DNA of 51,179 bases from CAZIAK01 sp964537035 (GCA_964537035.1 CAZIAK010000036.1:1-51179); one strand, 5' to 3'. Shown: positions 33,242 to 41,298, numbered from the stretch's first letter. A program made the numbers and translations. Notes: generated by a model from the sequence alone, not told the origin.

Positions 33242-34996
33242 ATGCCCCCCTCTCGCCCCCGTCCTCGCCATGGCCAGCCCCCGAGCCCTGCGGTGCTGCG
33301 CCGCCCCACGGTGCTGNNNNNNNNNNNNNNNNNNNNNNNNNNNNNNNNNNNNNNNNNNNNNNNNNNNNNNNNNNNNNNNNNNNNNNNNNNNNNNNNNNNN
33401 NNNNNNNNNNNNNNNNGCCGCCCCACGGTGCTTCGCCGCCCCACGGTGCTGCGCCGCCTCGCGTTGCCAGCCCCCCCCACTTCGCCTGGCTCGCCCTCGC
33501 TGGCTCGCCGCCGATCCTTGGCTCGCCGCCGATCCTTGGCTCGCCGCCGCCCCTGGCGGGCTCTCTGCCGGATGGCCACACTCGCCCTGCTGGCCGCCTG
33601 CGGTCCCTCAGACGACTCACCGACTCGGGGCGCCCCCCGCCCCCGCAACGTGGTGCTGATCTCCATCGACAGCTTGCGGGCCGACCACCTCGGGAGCTAC
33701 GGCTACCCCAGGGACACCAGCCCCCGCCTCGACGCCCTGGCCGAGCGTGGCGTGGTCTTCGAGACCTGCGTGGCCGAGAGCAGCTGGACCCTGCCCACCC
33801 ATGCCTCCCTGCTCACCGGGGTGTCCAGCGGAGCCCACGGTCTTGACCACGACGGCCTCAGCCTGCCCGCCGACCTACCCACCCTGGCGGAGCGTCTGTC
33901 CGCTGCAGGCTGGCGCACCCGGGGCTTGTGGAGCGGGCCGTACCTGCACCCGGTCTTCGGTTTCGGCCGCGGCTTCGCAGACGACGACTACGCAGGGCTG
34001 CTGCCCTCGACCCGCTACGACAGCGAAGCGTTCGAGAGCACGGGCAAGGCGCCGCTCAATCCTCACACCGAAGAGAACCGCCAGGCCCACCGGGCGTCCA
34101 CGGCTGCAGCGGTCATCGATGAGGCCGTGGCCTTCGTGGACGAGGTGGGCGACGCACCGTTCTTCTTGTTCGTCCACTTGTTCGACGTGCACTACGACTT
34201 CGTCGCCCCTGAGCGCAGCTGGAAGCCGTTTGCACCCGACTACGACGGGCCCATGGACGGCCTGGACTTCTCCACCAACGACGCCATCCGCCCGGACATG
34301 GACCCAGCCGACCTGGCCCACTTGCTGGCGCTCTACGACGGCGAGGTCGCCTACACCGATGAACAACTGGGCCGTCTGCTCACCCGACTGCAGGGCGCCG
34401 ACCGCGCCGACGACACGTTGATCATCGTCAGCTCGGACCACGGGGACGAGTTCTTCGAGCACGGCCAAAAGGGCCATCGGCTGAACCTCTTCGAAGAGGT
34501 GCTGGACGTGCCTTTGATCATGGCCGGAGCCGGGGTGGCTGACGGCGGACGACGAGTCTCCGGGGTCACCGAGCACACCGACGTGATGCCCACCATTCTT
34601 GAGCTGCTGGGGCTGCCTGCCTCTCAGTTCGACACGGGCAGGAGCCTGGCCCGGGCCCTCGCGGGAGGCGAGCTGGGCGACGAGCGGCTGGCCGTGTCCC
34701 GCCTGCGCCTCTCTGCCCGTCGACGGGTGACCGCCGTGCGCGGCCCAGACTGGAAGGTCGTCATCGAAGAGCGGGGGCCGGACCGCACCGAACAGGTGAG
34801 CTGCTTTGACCTGGCCACAGACCCAGGGGAGCAGCAGCCCATGATCGACGAGGCGCTGCTGGCGCGCGCACGAGAGGCCATCGCCACAAGAGACGGCCGG
34901 GAAGCCTTTCTCAGGGCCCGGCTTGGCGTGGGCGCCGCCACGACCCTCCCCGAAGGCCTGGACAGCGACCTGCGAGCCCTGGGCTACACCCGCTGA
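33242..34996 (+). CDS. Sulfatase-fold lipoprotein with Thr at the nucleophile position; repeats and assembly gap in N terminus
   Basis: The catalytic domain is clear: 'NVVLISIDSLRADHLGSYGY' (metal-binding Asp), 'ESSWTLPTHASLLTGV', 'FVHLFDVHYDF', 'IVSSDHGDEFFEHGQKGH', 'VTEHTDVMPTILELLG'. At the position where sulfatases carry Cys or Ser in C-x-P-x-R, this protein has Thr in T-L-P-T-H. It is probably a phosphoesterase or phosphotransferase of the alkaline phosphatase superfamily, not a formylglycine sulfatase. A lipobox occurs at 'TLALLAACGPSD'. Upstream lie (RRPTVL)n and (LARRRS)n repeats and 100 N (33317-33416). The repeat phase is the same on both sides of the gap, so the frame from ATG 33242 stays open. 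The true start may instead be within or after the repeats. Confidence 0.8.
   Translation: MPPSRPRPRHGQPPSPAVLRRPTVLXXXXXXXXXXXXXXXXXXXXXXXXXXXXXXXXXXRPTVLRRPTVLRRLALPAPPTSPGSPSLARRRSLARRRSLARRRPWRALCRMATLALLAACGPSDDSPTRGAPRPRNVVLISIDSLRADHLGSYGYPRDTSPRLDALAERGVVFETCVAESSWTLPTHASLLTGVSSGAHGLDHDGLSLPADLPTLAERLSAAGWRTRGLWSGPYLHPVFGFGRGFADDDYAGLLPSTRYDSEAFESTGKAPLNPHTEENRQAHRASTAAAVIDEAVAFVDEVGDAPFFLFVHLFDVHYDFVAPERSWKPFAPDYDGPMDGLDFSTNDAIRPDMDPADLAHLLALYDGEVAYTDEQLGRLLTRLQGADRADDTLIIVSSDHGDEFFEHGQKGHRLNLFEEVLDVPLIMAGAGVADGGRRVSGVTEHTDVMPTILELLGLPASQFDTGRSLARALAGGELGDERLAVSRLRLSARRRVTAVRGPDWKVVIEERGPDRTEQVSCFDLATDPGEQQPMIDEALLARAREAIATRDGREAFLRARLGVGAATTLPEGLDSDLRALGYTR
33299..33451. repeat. 18-bp tandem repeat containing a 100-N gap
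   Basis: The unit CGCCGCCCCACGGTGCTG occurs at 33299-33316. After the N run (33317-33416) a near-complete copy stands at 33417-33433 and a full one at 33434-33451. Read in the sulfatase frame each unit encodes Arg-Arg-Pro-Thr-Val-Leu. The gap is evidently an unresolved expansion, so the real copy number is unknown. Confidence 0.9.
33501..33554. repeat. 18-bp tandem repeat, three copies
   Basis: TGGCTCGCCGCCGATCCT occurs at 33501-33518 and 33519-33536, and with two changes at 33537-33554. In the sulfatase frame it encodes Leu-Ala-Arg-Arg-Arg-Ser. It lies 49 bp after another 18-bp array and just before the lipoprotein signal, so it lengthens the positively charged region. Confidence 0.9.
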
Positions 34997-35124
34997 GCCA
35001 GGTGTGAGGTCAGGTGCCCGGCCATCGCCCCCTACGCCCTGTGACTGACGCCAGCCCTGAGTGAACAGGCGTATCATGAAGGCAGCTTTTTCCTTCTCGA
35101 TTCTCGCACCGAAAGGAGGACCCC

Positions 35125-35547
35125 ATGGCTGACAACACCGCCATCCGGAAGATCCTGTTCGCCACTGACTTCTCAGAAGGATCCAGCCACGCCTTCGGCT
35201 ATGCCGAGGTCTTCGCCCGAGCGCACAACGCTCAGATTGAAGTGGTGCACGTGCTGGCTTTGCATCAGGCCGACCCGGAGATGGCCAGCCGCGAGATGCC
35301 GAAGTGCATCCCCGAAGCGGCTGCCGATCTCATCGCCGACCGACAGGTGGTACGAGCGCTCTCCCCCGAGCTGGGCATCATCCACACCGCCCGGGAGAAG
35401 GGCTGCGACCTCATCGTCATGGGCACCCACGGCCGCACCGGTCTGCGTCACGTGTTCATGGGCAGCGCCGCCGAGCGGGTGGTGCAGCTGGCAGATTGCA
35501 CCGTGCTCACCGTGCGCACTCCGGGGCACGAGTTCGAGAAGCCCTGA
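35125..35547 (+). CDS. Universal stress protein (UspA family)
   Basis: The 140-residue single-domain Usp begins 'IRKILFATDFSEGSSHAFGY'. Its ATP-binding C-terminal motif is 'VMGTHGRTGLRHVFMGSAAE', followed by 'RVVQLADCTVLTVR' (G-2x-G-9x-G-S/T pattern), so it likely binds ATP. Such proteins respond to starvation and oxidative stress in the cytoplasm. AAAGGAGGA directly before ATG 35125 is one of the strongest ribosome-binding sites in the window, which suggests high expression. It stands alone, 128 bp after the sulfatase-like gene. Confidence 0.93.
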   Translation: MADNTAIRKILFATDFSEGSSHAFGYAEVFARAHNAQIEVVHVLALHQADPEMASREMPKCIPEAAADLIADRQVVRALSPELGIIHTAREKGCDLIVMGTHGRTGLRHVFMGSAAERVVQLADCTVLTVRTPGHEFEKP

Positions 35548-35604
35548 GCCGAGGCGCTCACGTCGGGCCAGTGCAAGCTCTGGTTCAGCTGCTAGCCCGG
35601 TGGA

Positions 35605-36599
35605 TCAGTCGTCGTCCCGGTTGCTGTCGTCCCGGTTGCTGTCGNNNNNNNNNNNNNNNNNNNNNNNNNNNNNNNNNNNNNNNNNNNNNNNNNNNNNNNN
35701 NNNNNNNNNNNNNNNNNNNNNNNNNNNNNNNNNNNNNNNNNNNNCTGGTTGCTGTCGTTCTTGAGCAGCTGCCAGGCCAGTTCGGCCACCACCGGGTCGT
35801 CATCGTCGAGCAGTGCCTGACGGACGTGATCGGGAAGTGACATCCTCTTGGCGAGCAGTACCAGCATGGTCGCCCGCACTCGGGGGTCGTCGTCGGTCAG
35901 GCCCAGCCAGGTCGACTCGTAGCCCGGGGGGAGACACTGGAAGGCCCATGTGTAGTAGGCGATGCGGGCCCGGACCGGAGCCTCCGTCTGCACCCTCTCG
36001 GACAGGGCCTGCAGCTCGTCGTCCCAGGCTGCGAGCACCAAGGGGTGCGCTGTGGGCGGCCGTCCGTCGAAGGCTGAGCCGCCGAGCAGAGATTGGAGCC
36101 AGTCGCTGAGCACGCTGCGGGCGGAAGCTGCGCCCTCCGCGGCGGTCCCTGCGCCCGACGCGTGCAGAGGTTTCGGTTCGGCGTCCGTTTCCTGCGACCG
36201 TGCCGATGCCTGGAACGCTGGCACGTCGAACAGCGCGCGGTTGACCAGACCCGTCACGAAACGGACCGCCGTGAAGGCTCCGCGGATCGGCGCCACCCCC
36301 GCCTCGAACCAGTAGTCGGCCTGCCAGTCGAGGTCATCCCAGGATTGGGTAGATGTCCCCCAGGCGTCGTCGATGATGGAGAACGGGTGTACGACCACCA
36401 CGTCGATCACGATGGCCAGCACCCCACCGGGGATGGTCAGAGGCAGGGCGCAGTAGAACGGGGTGTCCTCCTCGGGGACCAGGTTCGCTTCGAAGGCGTT
36501 CCAGAGCTTGCGGTTGTCCGGGTTTTGAAAGGCGCAACCTGGCAAGGCCATGAGCACGGCCAAGGTCAGCGCGCAAACGTCGCGAGCGGGCCTGCTCAC
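35605..36599 (-). CDS. Predicted lipoprotein of unknown family, with a (DSNRD)n repeat tail across an assembly gap
   Basis: The lipoprotein signal is 'ALTLAVLMALPGCAF'. A region related to the upstream gene follows ('NLVPEEDTPFYCALPLTIPG' and 'VDVVVVHPFSIIDDAWG'), with a hydrophobic stretch, a Ser/Ala-rich linker and a helical, HEAT-like C-terminal part ('LTDDDPRVRATMLVLLAKRM', 'DDDDPVVAELAWQLLKND'). GTG 36599 overlaps the preceding stop (GTGA). Near the 3' end lies 100 N (35645-35744) inside a 15-bp repeat. Counting the N run as exactly 100 moves the frame to a stop at 35592. Following the repeat phase instead, the tail is Asp-Ser-Asn-Arg-Asp repeats, then Asp-Asp and TGA at 35605-35607, which I prefer. 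Function unknown. Confidence 0.7.
35615..35757. repeat. 15-bp tandem repeat containing a 100-N gap
   Basis: TCCCGGTTGCTGTCG occurs at 35615-35629 and 35630-35644. After the gap a slightly diverged partial copy stands at 35745-35757. On the minus strand the unit is GACAGCAACCGGGAC, encoding Asp-Ser-Asn-Arg-Asp in the lipoprotein frame. Copy number unresolved. Confidence 0.9.
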
Positions 36600-37009
36600 C
36601 TGGCACCGCCCGGGGGTTCGTCCCAGGGCTGGTCAGCCAGGGGCAAGTTGTCGAGGGGCAGCAGCCAGCGGCCAACGAACGTGAGCACCCAGACCACGGG
36701 CGTGCCCACCACGCGCAGGGGAAAGGTCAGCGCCTTGCGAAAACGAGACTCGTCGCGGGTGTCCCAGACCGCGTCCCTCGTATCGGTCCAGGCGTCATCC
36801 CAGACGAGCGCAGGGTGGATCAGCAGACCGTCCACGAAGTAGGTGGCCAGGCCCACGGGCATGGCCACTGGCGCCAGGGCCCAGCGTCCGCCGCTGCTCT
36901 CAGGTACCAGGTGCTCGTTGAGCTCGGAGAGGCCGTAGCGGTTCTGCATGTTCAGAGGCGCGCAGGCAGCGAGCAGCAACAGCGGGATCAGCCAGAGCAG
37001 GGATCGCAT
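36596..37009 (-). CDS. Small predicted lipoprotein, paralogous to the following gene
   Basis: The 137-residue product has a textbook lipoprotein signal, 'SLLWLIPLLLLAACAP'. The mature part ('LNEHLVPESSGGRWALAPVA' and 'YFVDGLLIHPALVWDDAWTD') matches the equivalent region of the downstream lipoprotein (NLVPEE..., VDVVVVHPFSIIDDAW), so the two are diverged duplicates. A second hydrophobic stretch ('VVGTPVVWVLTFVGRWLL') follows. Its TGA overlaps the GTG of the next gene, which implies coupled translation. No known family recognised. It is divergent from the TetR gene across a 188-bp region with operator-like sites. Confidence 0.75.
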   Translation of the reverse strand: MRSLLWLIPLLLLAACAPLNMQNRYGLSELNEHLVPESSGGRWALAPVAMPVGLATYFVDGLLIHPALVWDDAWTDTRDAVWDTRDESRFRKALTFPLRVVGTPVVWVLTFVGRWLLPLDNLPLADQPWDEPPGGAR

Positions 37010-37121
37010 GGGAGCATCCTAGCTTGTTCAACGCCGCTCTTCGTGGCCTGCCAATGGGCGCGGCAGCACGGCCCCAGATCGCTGCCCAGGCTGCCATCGA
37101 GCGGCCCCTTTGGATTTATTA

Positions 37122-37133
37122 TGAACACGCTCA
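37122..37133. promoter_or_regulatory. Operator-like near-palindrome, site 1
   Basis: TGAACACGCTCA is a 12-bp near-palindrome. Its reverse complement TGAGCGTGTTCA matches site 2 (37170-37181) at 11 of 12 positions. It lies in the divergent interval between the lipoprotein and TetR-family genes, so it is a good candidate binding site for that regulator. A TATTAT hexamer at 37117-37122 touches its left edge and could be a -10 element. Confidence 0.6.
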
Positions 37134-37169
37134 CCAAACACTGGACAGACCCGGTGCACCGAGCTAATG

Positions 37170-37181
37170 TGAGCATGTTCA
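37170..37181. promoter_or_regulatory. Operator-like near-palindrome, site 2
   Basis: TGAGCATGTTCA sits 17 bp before the TetR-family start codon. With flanking bases the inverted match to site 1 extends to 14 bp (13 identical). Centre-to-centre spacing is 48 bp, so dimers bound at both sites could cooperate and block the regulator's own promoter. Confidence 0.6.
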
Positions 37182-37197
37182 TTTCAGAGATCAGCCC

Positions 37198-37824
37198 ATG
37201 CGCATCACCGCCAAGGCCAAGCAGGAGACCCGCCTCAAGCTCCTGAGCTGCGCCCATAAGCTCTTTCTGAAAAAGGGCTTCGAGGCAACGACCACTCGCG
37301 ACGTCGTAGCTGCGGCCGGCATCGCCACGGGCACCCTGTTCAACTACTTCGCCAGCAAGGAAGCCCTGGCCATGACCCTGCTGGCCGACGCGCTGGAGCA
37401 GGGCCGAGAGGCCTGGGACGAGCGCCGCCCTCAAGCCAGCACCCTCGACGAGACGCTCTTCGCCCTGATCGCCGCCCTGCTGCGGTCGCTGGCGCCCCAC
37501 CGCAGCTACGTGGGCGACGTGATGGCCACGGCCATGAGCCCGTTCACCCGGGACGCGGTGAGCCATGAGGGCGACGCCTTCCGTGTGGACCACCTGGCCA
37601 TCGTTCGCGAGCTGTTGCTGGAGAGCCGGCCCGCACTGGCCGCCGGACCCGGCCCCTCGTTCGTCTCCATGCACCTCTACTGGACCCTCTTCCTCGGCGT
37701 GCTGGCCTTCTGGTCCAGCGACGACTCACCTCAGCAGCAGGACAGCCTCGCTGTCCTCGACCAATCCCTCAAGCTCTTCGCGACCTCGCTGCAAGGCGAC
37801 GGCGCAACGGACGGGCAGCCGTGA
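37198..37824 (+). CDS. TetR/AcrR-family transcriptional regulator
   Basis: The 208-residue product has a TetR DNA-binding domain at residues 8-55: 'RLKLLSCAHKLFLKKGFEAT' and 'TTRDVVAAAGIATGTLFNYF', then 'ASKEALAMTLL'. The rest is a helical ligand-binding/dimerisation domain without recognisable specificity. Two near-palindromic sites upstream (37122-37133, 37170-37181) probably give autoregulation. Its TGA overlaps a GTG of the following ABC1-kinase frame. The regulator and kinase therefore form an operon, and the kinase may be its target. Confidence 0.9.
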   Translation: MRITAKAKQETRLKLLSCAHKLFLKKGFEATTTRDVVAAAGIATGTLFNYFASKEALAMTLLADALEQGREAWDERRPQASTLDETLFALIAALLRSLAPHRSYVGDVMATAMSPFTRDAVSHEGDAFRVDHLAIVRELLLESRPALAAGPGPSFVSMHLYWTLFLGVLAFWSSDDSPQQQDSLAVLDQSLKLFATSLQGDGATDGQP

Positions 37825-37850
37825 CACAGCCCAAGAAACGGAGCGATCCG

Positions 37851-39290
37851 ATGACCACCGATCTCGCCAGGACTCCCGATGTCGCCGACCTGATCGCCGC
37901 CCTGCCCGAAGGCGTGGACCAGCCGCCCATGCAGACGGATGAGCTGGCCAGCTACCTGGCCCGGTTGGCCCTGCGGCCCATACCCACCGGCAGGTTGTCC
38001 CGCTTCTGGATCCTCTCCAGCTTGCAGGCCAAGGTGGCGGCGGCCTATCTGGCCTGGTGGTTGCGCAAGGGCTTCGTCTCGAAAGAGAAGGCGGCCGCAG
38101 CGTTGAACGAGACCCACCTCAAGGCGGCCCTCGAGCTGCTGGGCAGCATGAGCTACCTGCGCGGCGCGGTGATGAAGATGGGCCAGACCCTGGCCAACCT
38201 GCCCAATGTCGTCCCCCAGGAGTTCGTCGAGGCGCTGAAGGTGCTGCACTTCGAAGCCCCGCCCATGCACTTCTCGCTGCTCCGCGAGCTGGTCCACGCC
38301 GAGCTGGGTGGCGAGGTTGAAGAGCTCTTTGCCGAGTTCGACACCGAGGCCTTCGCCGCCGCGTCCCTGGGACAGGTGCACAGGGCCCGGCTGCACGACG
38401 GGCGCGAGGTGGCGGTGAAGATCCAGTACCCCAACATCGCCCGGTCCATTCATGCCGACCTGGCCAACATGGCTGCCGTGCTCACGCCCATGCGACTCAC
38501 CGGTGGCTGGGCCAATCTGCGCGAGCAGTTCGATGACATCCGCACCATGCTCGATCAAGAGATGGACTACGTTCAAGAAGCAGCGATGCAGGAGCGGGCG
38601 CGGGCGCTCTTCGATGACAACGACCGCATCGTCGTACCGGCGGTGCACCAAGAACTGAGCAGCGAACGGGTGCTCACCACCGATCTGCTCGTGGGCCAGC
38701 ATCTGCCAGCCTTCCTGGCCGACAGCCCCTCTCAGGCCGACCGGGACCACTTCGGCCAGCTGCTGGTGAACTCCACCTTCCGGCTCATGTACCGGGGCGA
38801 GATGTGCTACGCCGATCCCCACCCGGGCAACTACCTGTTCTTGGGCGACGGCCGCCTCGGCCTGCTCGACTTCGGTTGCATCGCCAAGCTCGACGGCGAC
38901 CAGGCGGAGTACACCCGGCTGGCAGGTCGGGCCATGCGCGAAGGCGGCGCCACCATGGACGAGCTGGTGGCCCAGAGCACCAACTCCAAGGACGTCTCAG
39001 AGCTGACCCCAGAGCACCGCCAGCTCATCATCGACCTCTGCGATTGGCTCTGGATACCCATGCGCCACTCGGGCCCCTTTGACTTCGCTGACCCGGACTA
39101 CTTCCAACGGGGTGTGGACCTGACCACCGAGGTCATGCGCAAGCGGTACACCCAGTCACGCCCCGTGAACACCTGGTTCAATCGGCTCTTCTACGGGGTG
39201 AGGGCCATGCTCCACCACCTCGGCGCACGGGCCGACATGCGCGCTGCTGAGGAGCGCGAGTGCAGCCTGGGCCCGGTCATTCCAGAGTGA
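37851..39290 (+). CDS. ABC1/AarF/UbiB-family atypical kinase-like protein
   Basis: The 479-residue product has the ABC1 family motifs in order: the KxGQ motif in 'RGAVMKMGQTLANLPNVVP', the Ala-rich nucleotide loop in 'FAAASLGQVHRARLHDGREV' with 'AVKIQYPNI', 'LDQEMDYVQEA', 'YADPHPGNYLFL' (catalytic) and 'LGLLDFGCIA' (metal-binding). UbiB-type proteins are ATPases that assist isoprenoid-quinone synthesis or lipid handling. ATG 37851 has GGAG eight bases upstream. GTG 37821 would overlap the TetR stop (GTGA) and add ten residues. Linkage to a TetR gene suggests ligand-controlled expression. Confidence 0.88.
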   Translation: MTTDLARTPDVADLIAALPEGVDQPPMQTDELASYLARLALRPIPTGRLSRFWILSSLQAKVAAAYLAWWLRKGFVSKEKAAAALNETHLKAALELLGSMSYLRGAVMKMGQTLANLPNVVPQEFVEALKVLHFEAPPMHFSLLRELVHAELGGEVEELFAEFDTEAFAAASLGQVHRARLHDGREVAVKIQYPNIARSIHADLANMAAVLTPMRLTGGWANLREQFDDIRTMLDQEMDYVQEAAMQERARALFDDNDRIVVPAVHQELSSERVLTTDLLVGQHLPAFLADSPSQADRDHFGQLLVNSTFRLMYRGEMCYADPHPGNYLFLGDGRLGLLDFGCIAKLDGDQAEYTRLAGRAMREGGATMDELVAQSTNSKDVSELTPEHRQLIIDLCDWLWIPMRHSGPFDFADPDYFQRGVDLTTEVMRKRYTQSRPVNTWFNRLFYGVRAMLHHLGARADMRAAEERECSLGPVIPE

Positions 39291-39328
39291 CCAGGTGTAC
39301 GGTGTCGCTGGTGCCAGCCCAGCTACTG

Positions 39329-39943
39329 TCAGCCAGGGCCCGCTGCGACGAGCGCCAGCAGGGTCTCCAGATCAGGCACGGACAGATCGGCGCTCGCTGA
39401 CCACGGGACGCCCGGGCGCAGATCGAGACACACCGTGGTCGCCCCCGCCGCCGCCCCGGCCTGGATGTCGTAGAGAAAGTCACCGACCATCACCGCGTCG
39501 TCGGCTGACAGCTGCCAGTGGCTCAAGAGCCGCTCGATGCCAGCCGGGCTCGGCTTGGGCTGCGCGTCGTCGCGCCCCACCACGTCCCTGCCGTCGAAGA
39601 AGCCGTCGAGACCCACCATGGCCAGAGACTCCCGGGCCACATCGCCGGTGTTGCGAGTCAGCACGCCGAGCCTGGCGCCGCGCAGTTCCAGCGCGTGCAG
39701 CAACGCTCGCGCCGCCGACCGGGGACGGGCCAGGCGCAGGTAGCGTTGCTCGATCTCGTCCAGCGAGGCTCGCAGGCTCAGTCCGCGAGCCGAGTCCGTT
39801 ACCGAGATCTCCTCGATGGACTCGAGGATGGAGCGGCCGGCTGGCAAGCCCAGCTCGGCCCGGATCGCATCGAAGTCGTGCACCGACTCGGTGAGCGTCC
39901 CATCGAGGTCGAAGATCCAGGCTCGCTTCCTGCTGAAGTCCAT
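39329..39943 (-). CDS. HAD-superfamily hydrolase (phosphoglycolate-phosphatase-like)
   Basis: The 204-residue product has all four HAD motifs: 'WIFDLDGTLTES' (nucleophile Asp and acid/base Asp), 'LGVLTRNTGD' (Thr), 'QPKPSPAGI' (Lys), and 'VMVGDFLYDIQAG' (metal-binding Asp). The helical cap between motifs 1 and 2 is the small alpha type seen in phosphoglycolate phosphatase and beta-phosphoglucomutase relatives. The exact substrate is open. Start ATG 39943, or ATG 39946 one codon earlier; neither has a clear Shine-Dalgarno site. It is convergent with the ABC1 gene and divergent from the methyltransferase gene. Confidence 0.85.
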   Translation of the reverse strand: MDFSRKRAWIFDLDGTLTESVHDFDAIRAELGLPAGRSILESIEEISVTDSARGLSLRASLDEIEQRYLRLARPRSAARALLHALELRGARLGVLTRNTGDVARESLAMVGLDGFFDGRDVVGRDDAQPKPSPAGIERLLSHWQLSADDAVMVGDFLYDIQAGAAAGATTVCLDLRPGVPWSASADLSVPDLETLLALVAAGPG

Positions 39944-40050
39944 CATGGCGGCGAGCATACGGGATGGCTGGGCCGCGCTGTCGCAGACGCTTGGGTACGA
40001 TGGGAACCCAACTCGCCCCCAGTGCGACCTCACAGGAGGACCCTCAGCCC

Positions 40051-40665
40051 ATGAGTTTCTACAGCGAGCAGTTTCTGCCCCGCGCCATCCACTGGGTCAT
40101 GCGAGGAAAAGGGTACGCCAAGCTCCGGCAGCGATTCCTGCAGCCGCTGGCCGGAGAGGTGTTGGAGCTGGGCTTCGGGTCTGGGCTCAACCTGCCCCAC
40201 TACCCTGACGCCGTGACCGCCATCTACGCCGTCGATCCGGCACTCGTGGGACGCAAGCTGGCGGCACAGCGCGTTGCCGACAGCTCCATTCCCGTGGCCT
40301 ACGCTGGCCTCGAAGGCGAGACGTTGCAGCTCGATGACAGCTCGGTCGACGCGGTGCTGAGCACCTGGACCCTGTGCACCATTCCCGATCTGCCCAAAGC
40401 GCTGGCTGAAGTACGGCGCGTGCTGCGGCCCGGTGGCCAGCTGCACTTTCTGGAGCACGGGCTCTCCGCGGACCCCAAGGTGGCGCGCTGGCAACATCGC
40501 CTGAACCCCTTGCAGAAACGCTTCGCAGGAGGCTGCCATCTCAATCGTCCCATCCCGGACATGGTGGCCGCGTCCGGGCTGAGCATGGGCCAGGTGGACA
40601 ACTTCTTCATCAAGGGGCCGCGCTTCGCCTGCTGCATGTTCGCGGGAGCGGCGACGAACGGCTGA
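40051..40665 (+). CDS. Class I SAM-dependent methyltransferase (METTL7-like)
   Basis: The 204-residue product has SAM motif I 'EVLELGFGSGLNLPHY', motif II 'IYAVDP', and 'STWTLCTIPDLPKALAEVRR' with 'VLRPGGQLHFLEHG' (motifs IV/V). The C-terminal block 'WQHRLNPLQKRFAGGCHLNR' resembles eukaryotic METTL7-type thiol methyltransferases and their bacterial relatives, so the substrate may be a small thiol, but that is inference. AGGAGGA at 40034-40040 supports ATG 40051. A Nudix gene follows 39 bp downstream. Confidence 0.85.
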   Translation: MSFYSEQFLPRAIHWVMRGKGYAKLRQRFLQPLAGEVLELGFGSGLNLPHYPDAVTAIYAVDPALVGRKLAAQRVADSSIPVAYAGLEGETLQLDDSSVDAVLSTWTLCTIPDLPKALAEVRRVLRPGGQLHFLEHGLSADPKVARWQHRLNPLQKRFAGGCHLNRPIPDMVAASGLSMGQVDNFFIKGPRFACCMFAGAATNG

Positions 40666-40704
40666 GCGGGGGATGCACCTCCGCCGCCACGCTATCATGC
40701 CTCC

Positions 40705-41298
40705 ATGCCCTCGCTGCCCCACGACTTCACCGCGCGCCTGACCGCTCACCGGGCGACGGAGCCCGACGACCGTCCCCCGCGAAGGGCGGCGGTGGCTGCC
40801 GTGTTCGCCCTCGACAACGGCAGCCCGGAGGTGCTGCTCATGCGCCGCAGCGAGCATCCGCAGGACCCCTGGTCTGGCCATGTATCGTTCCCTGGCGGGC
40901 GGCATGAAGAGAGCGACGCAGACCTGCTGGCCACGGCCCTGCGCGAGACTCACGAAGAGCTGGGCCTCGACCTCGGGGCCCACGGCGAGCTGCTGACCAG
41001 CCTCTCGCCGGTGGCTGCCGTGGGCCGGGGCCGGGTGCTGCCCATGGACATCACACCGTTCGTGTTTCAGCTGCAGGGCCAGCCTGAACTCACCGTGGGC
41101 GACGAGGCCGAAGAGGCCTTCTGGCTACCCCTGCTGCCGGTGATCCGGGGCGAGCTCGACACCACATACGCCTATCGCAAGGACACCACGACCCGGCACC
41201 TGCCCGCCTGGGACTTCGAAGGCCGGGTCATCTGGGGACTGACCTACCGCATGCTCGGCGATGTGCTCAGGGTCGCCGGCGCCTTGCCCCGGCTCTGA
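40705..41298 (+). CDS. Nudix hydrolase, CoA pyrophosphatase type
   Basis: The 197-residue product contains the Nudix box within residues 65-87 (G-x5-E-x7-R-E-T-x-E-E-L: 'GGRHEESDADLL' then 'RETHEELGL'). It is preceded by 'DPWSGHVSFPGGR', typical of the NudL/CoA pyrophosphatase group, which splits CoA into phosphopantetheine and 3',5'-ADP. The length matches that group. Start ATG 40705; there is no strong ribosome-binding site. It is in the same direction as the methyltransferase gene 39 bp upstream and convergent with the MBL gene. Confidence 0.88.
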   Translation: MPSLPHDFTARLTAHRATEPDDRPPRRAAVAAVFALDNGSPEVLLMRRSEHPQDPWSGHVSFPGGRHEESDADLLATALRETHEELGLDLGAHGELLTSLSPVAAVGRGRVLPMDITPFVFQLQGQPELTVGDEAEEAFWLPLLPVIRGELDTTYAYRKDTTTRHLPAWDFEGRVIWGLTYRMLGDVLRVAGALPRL

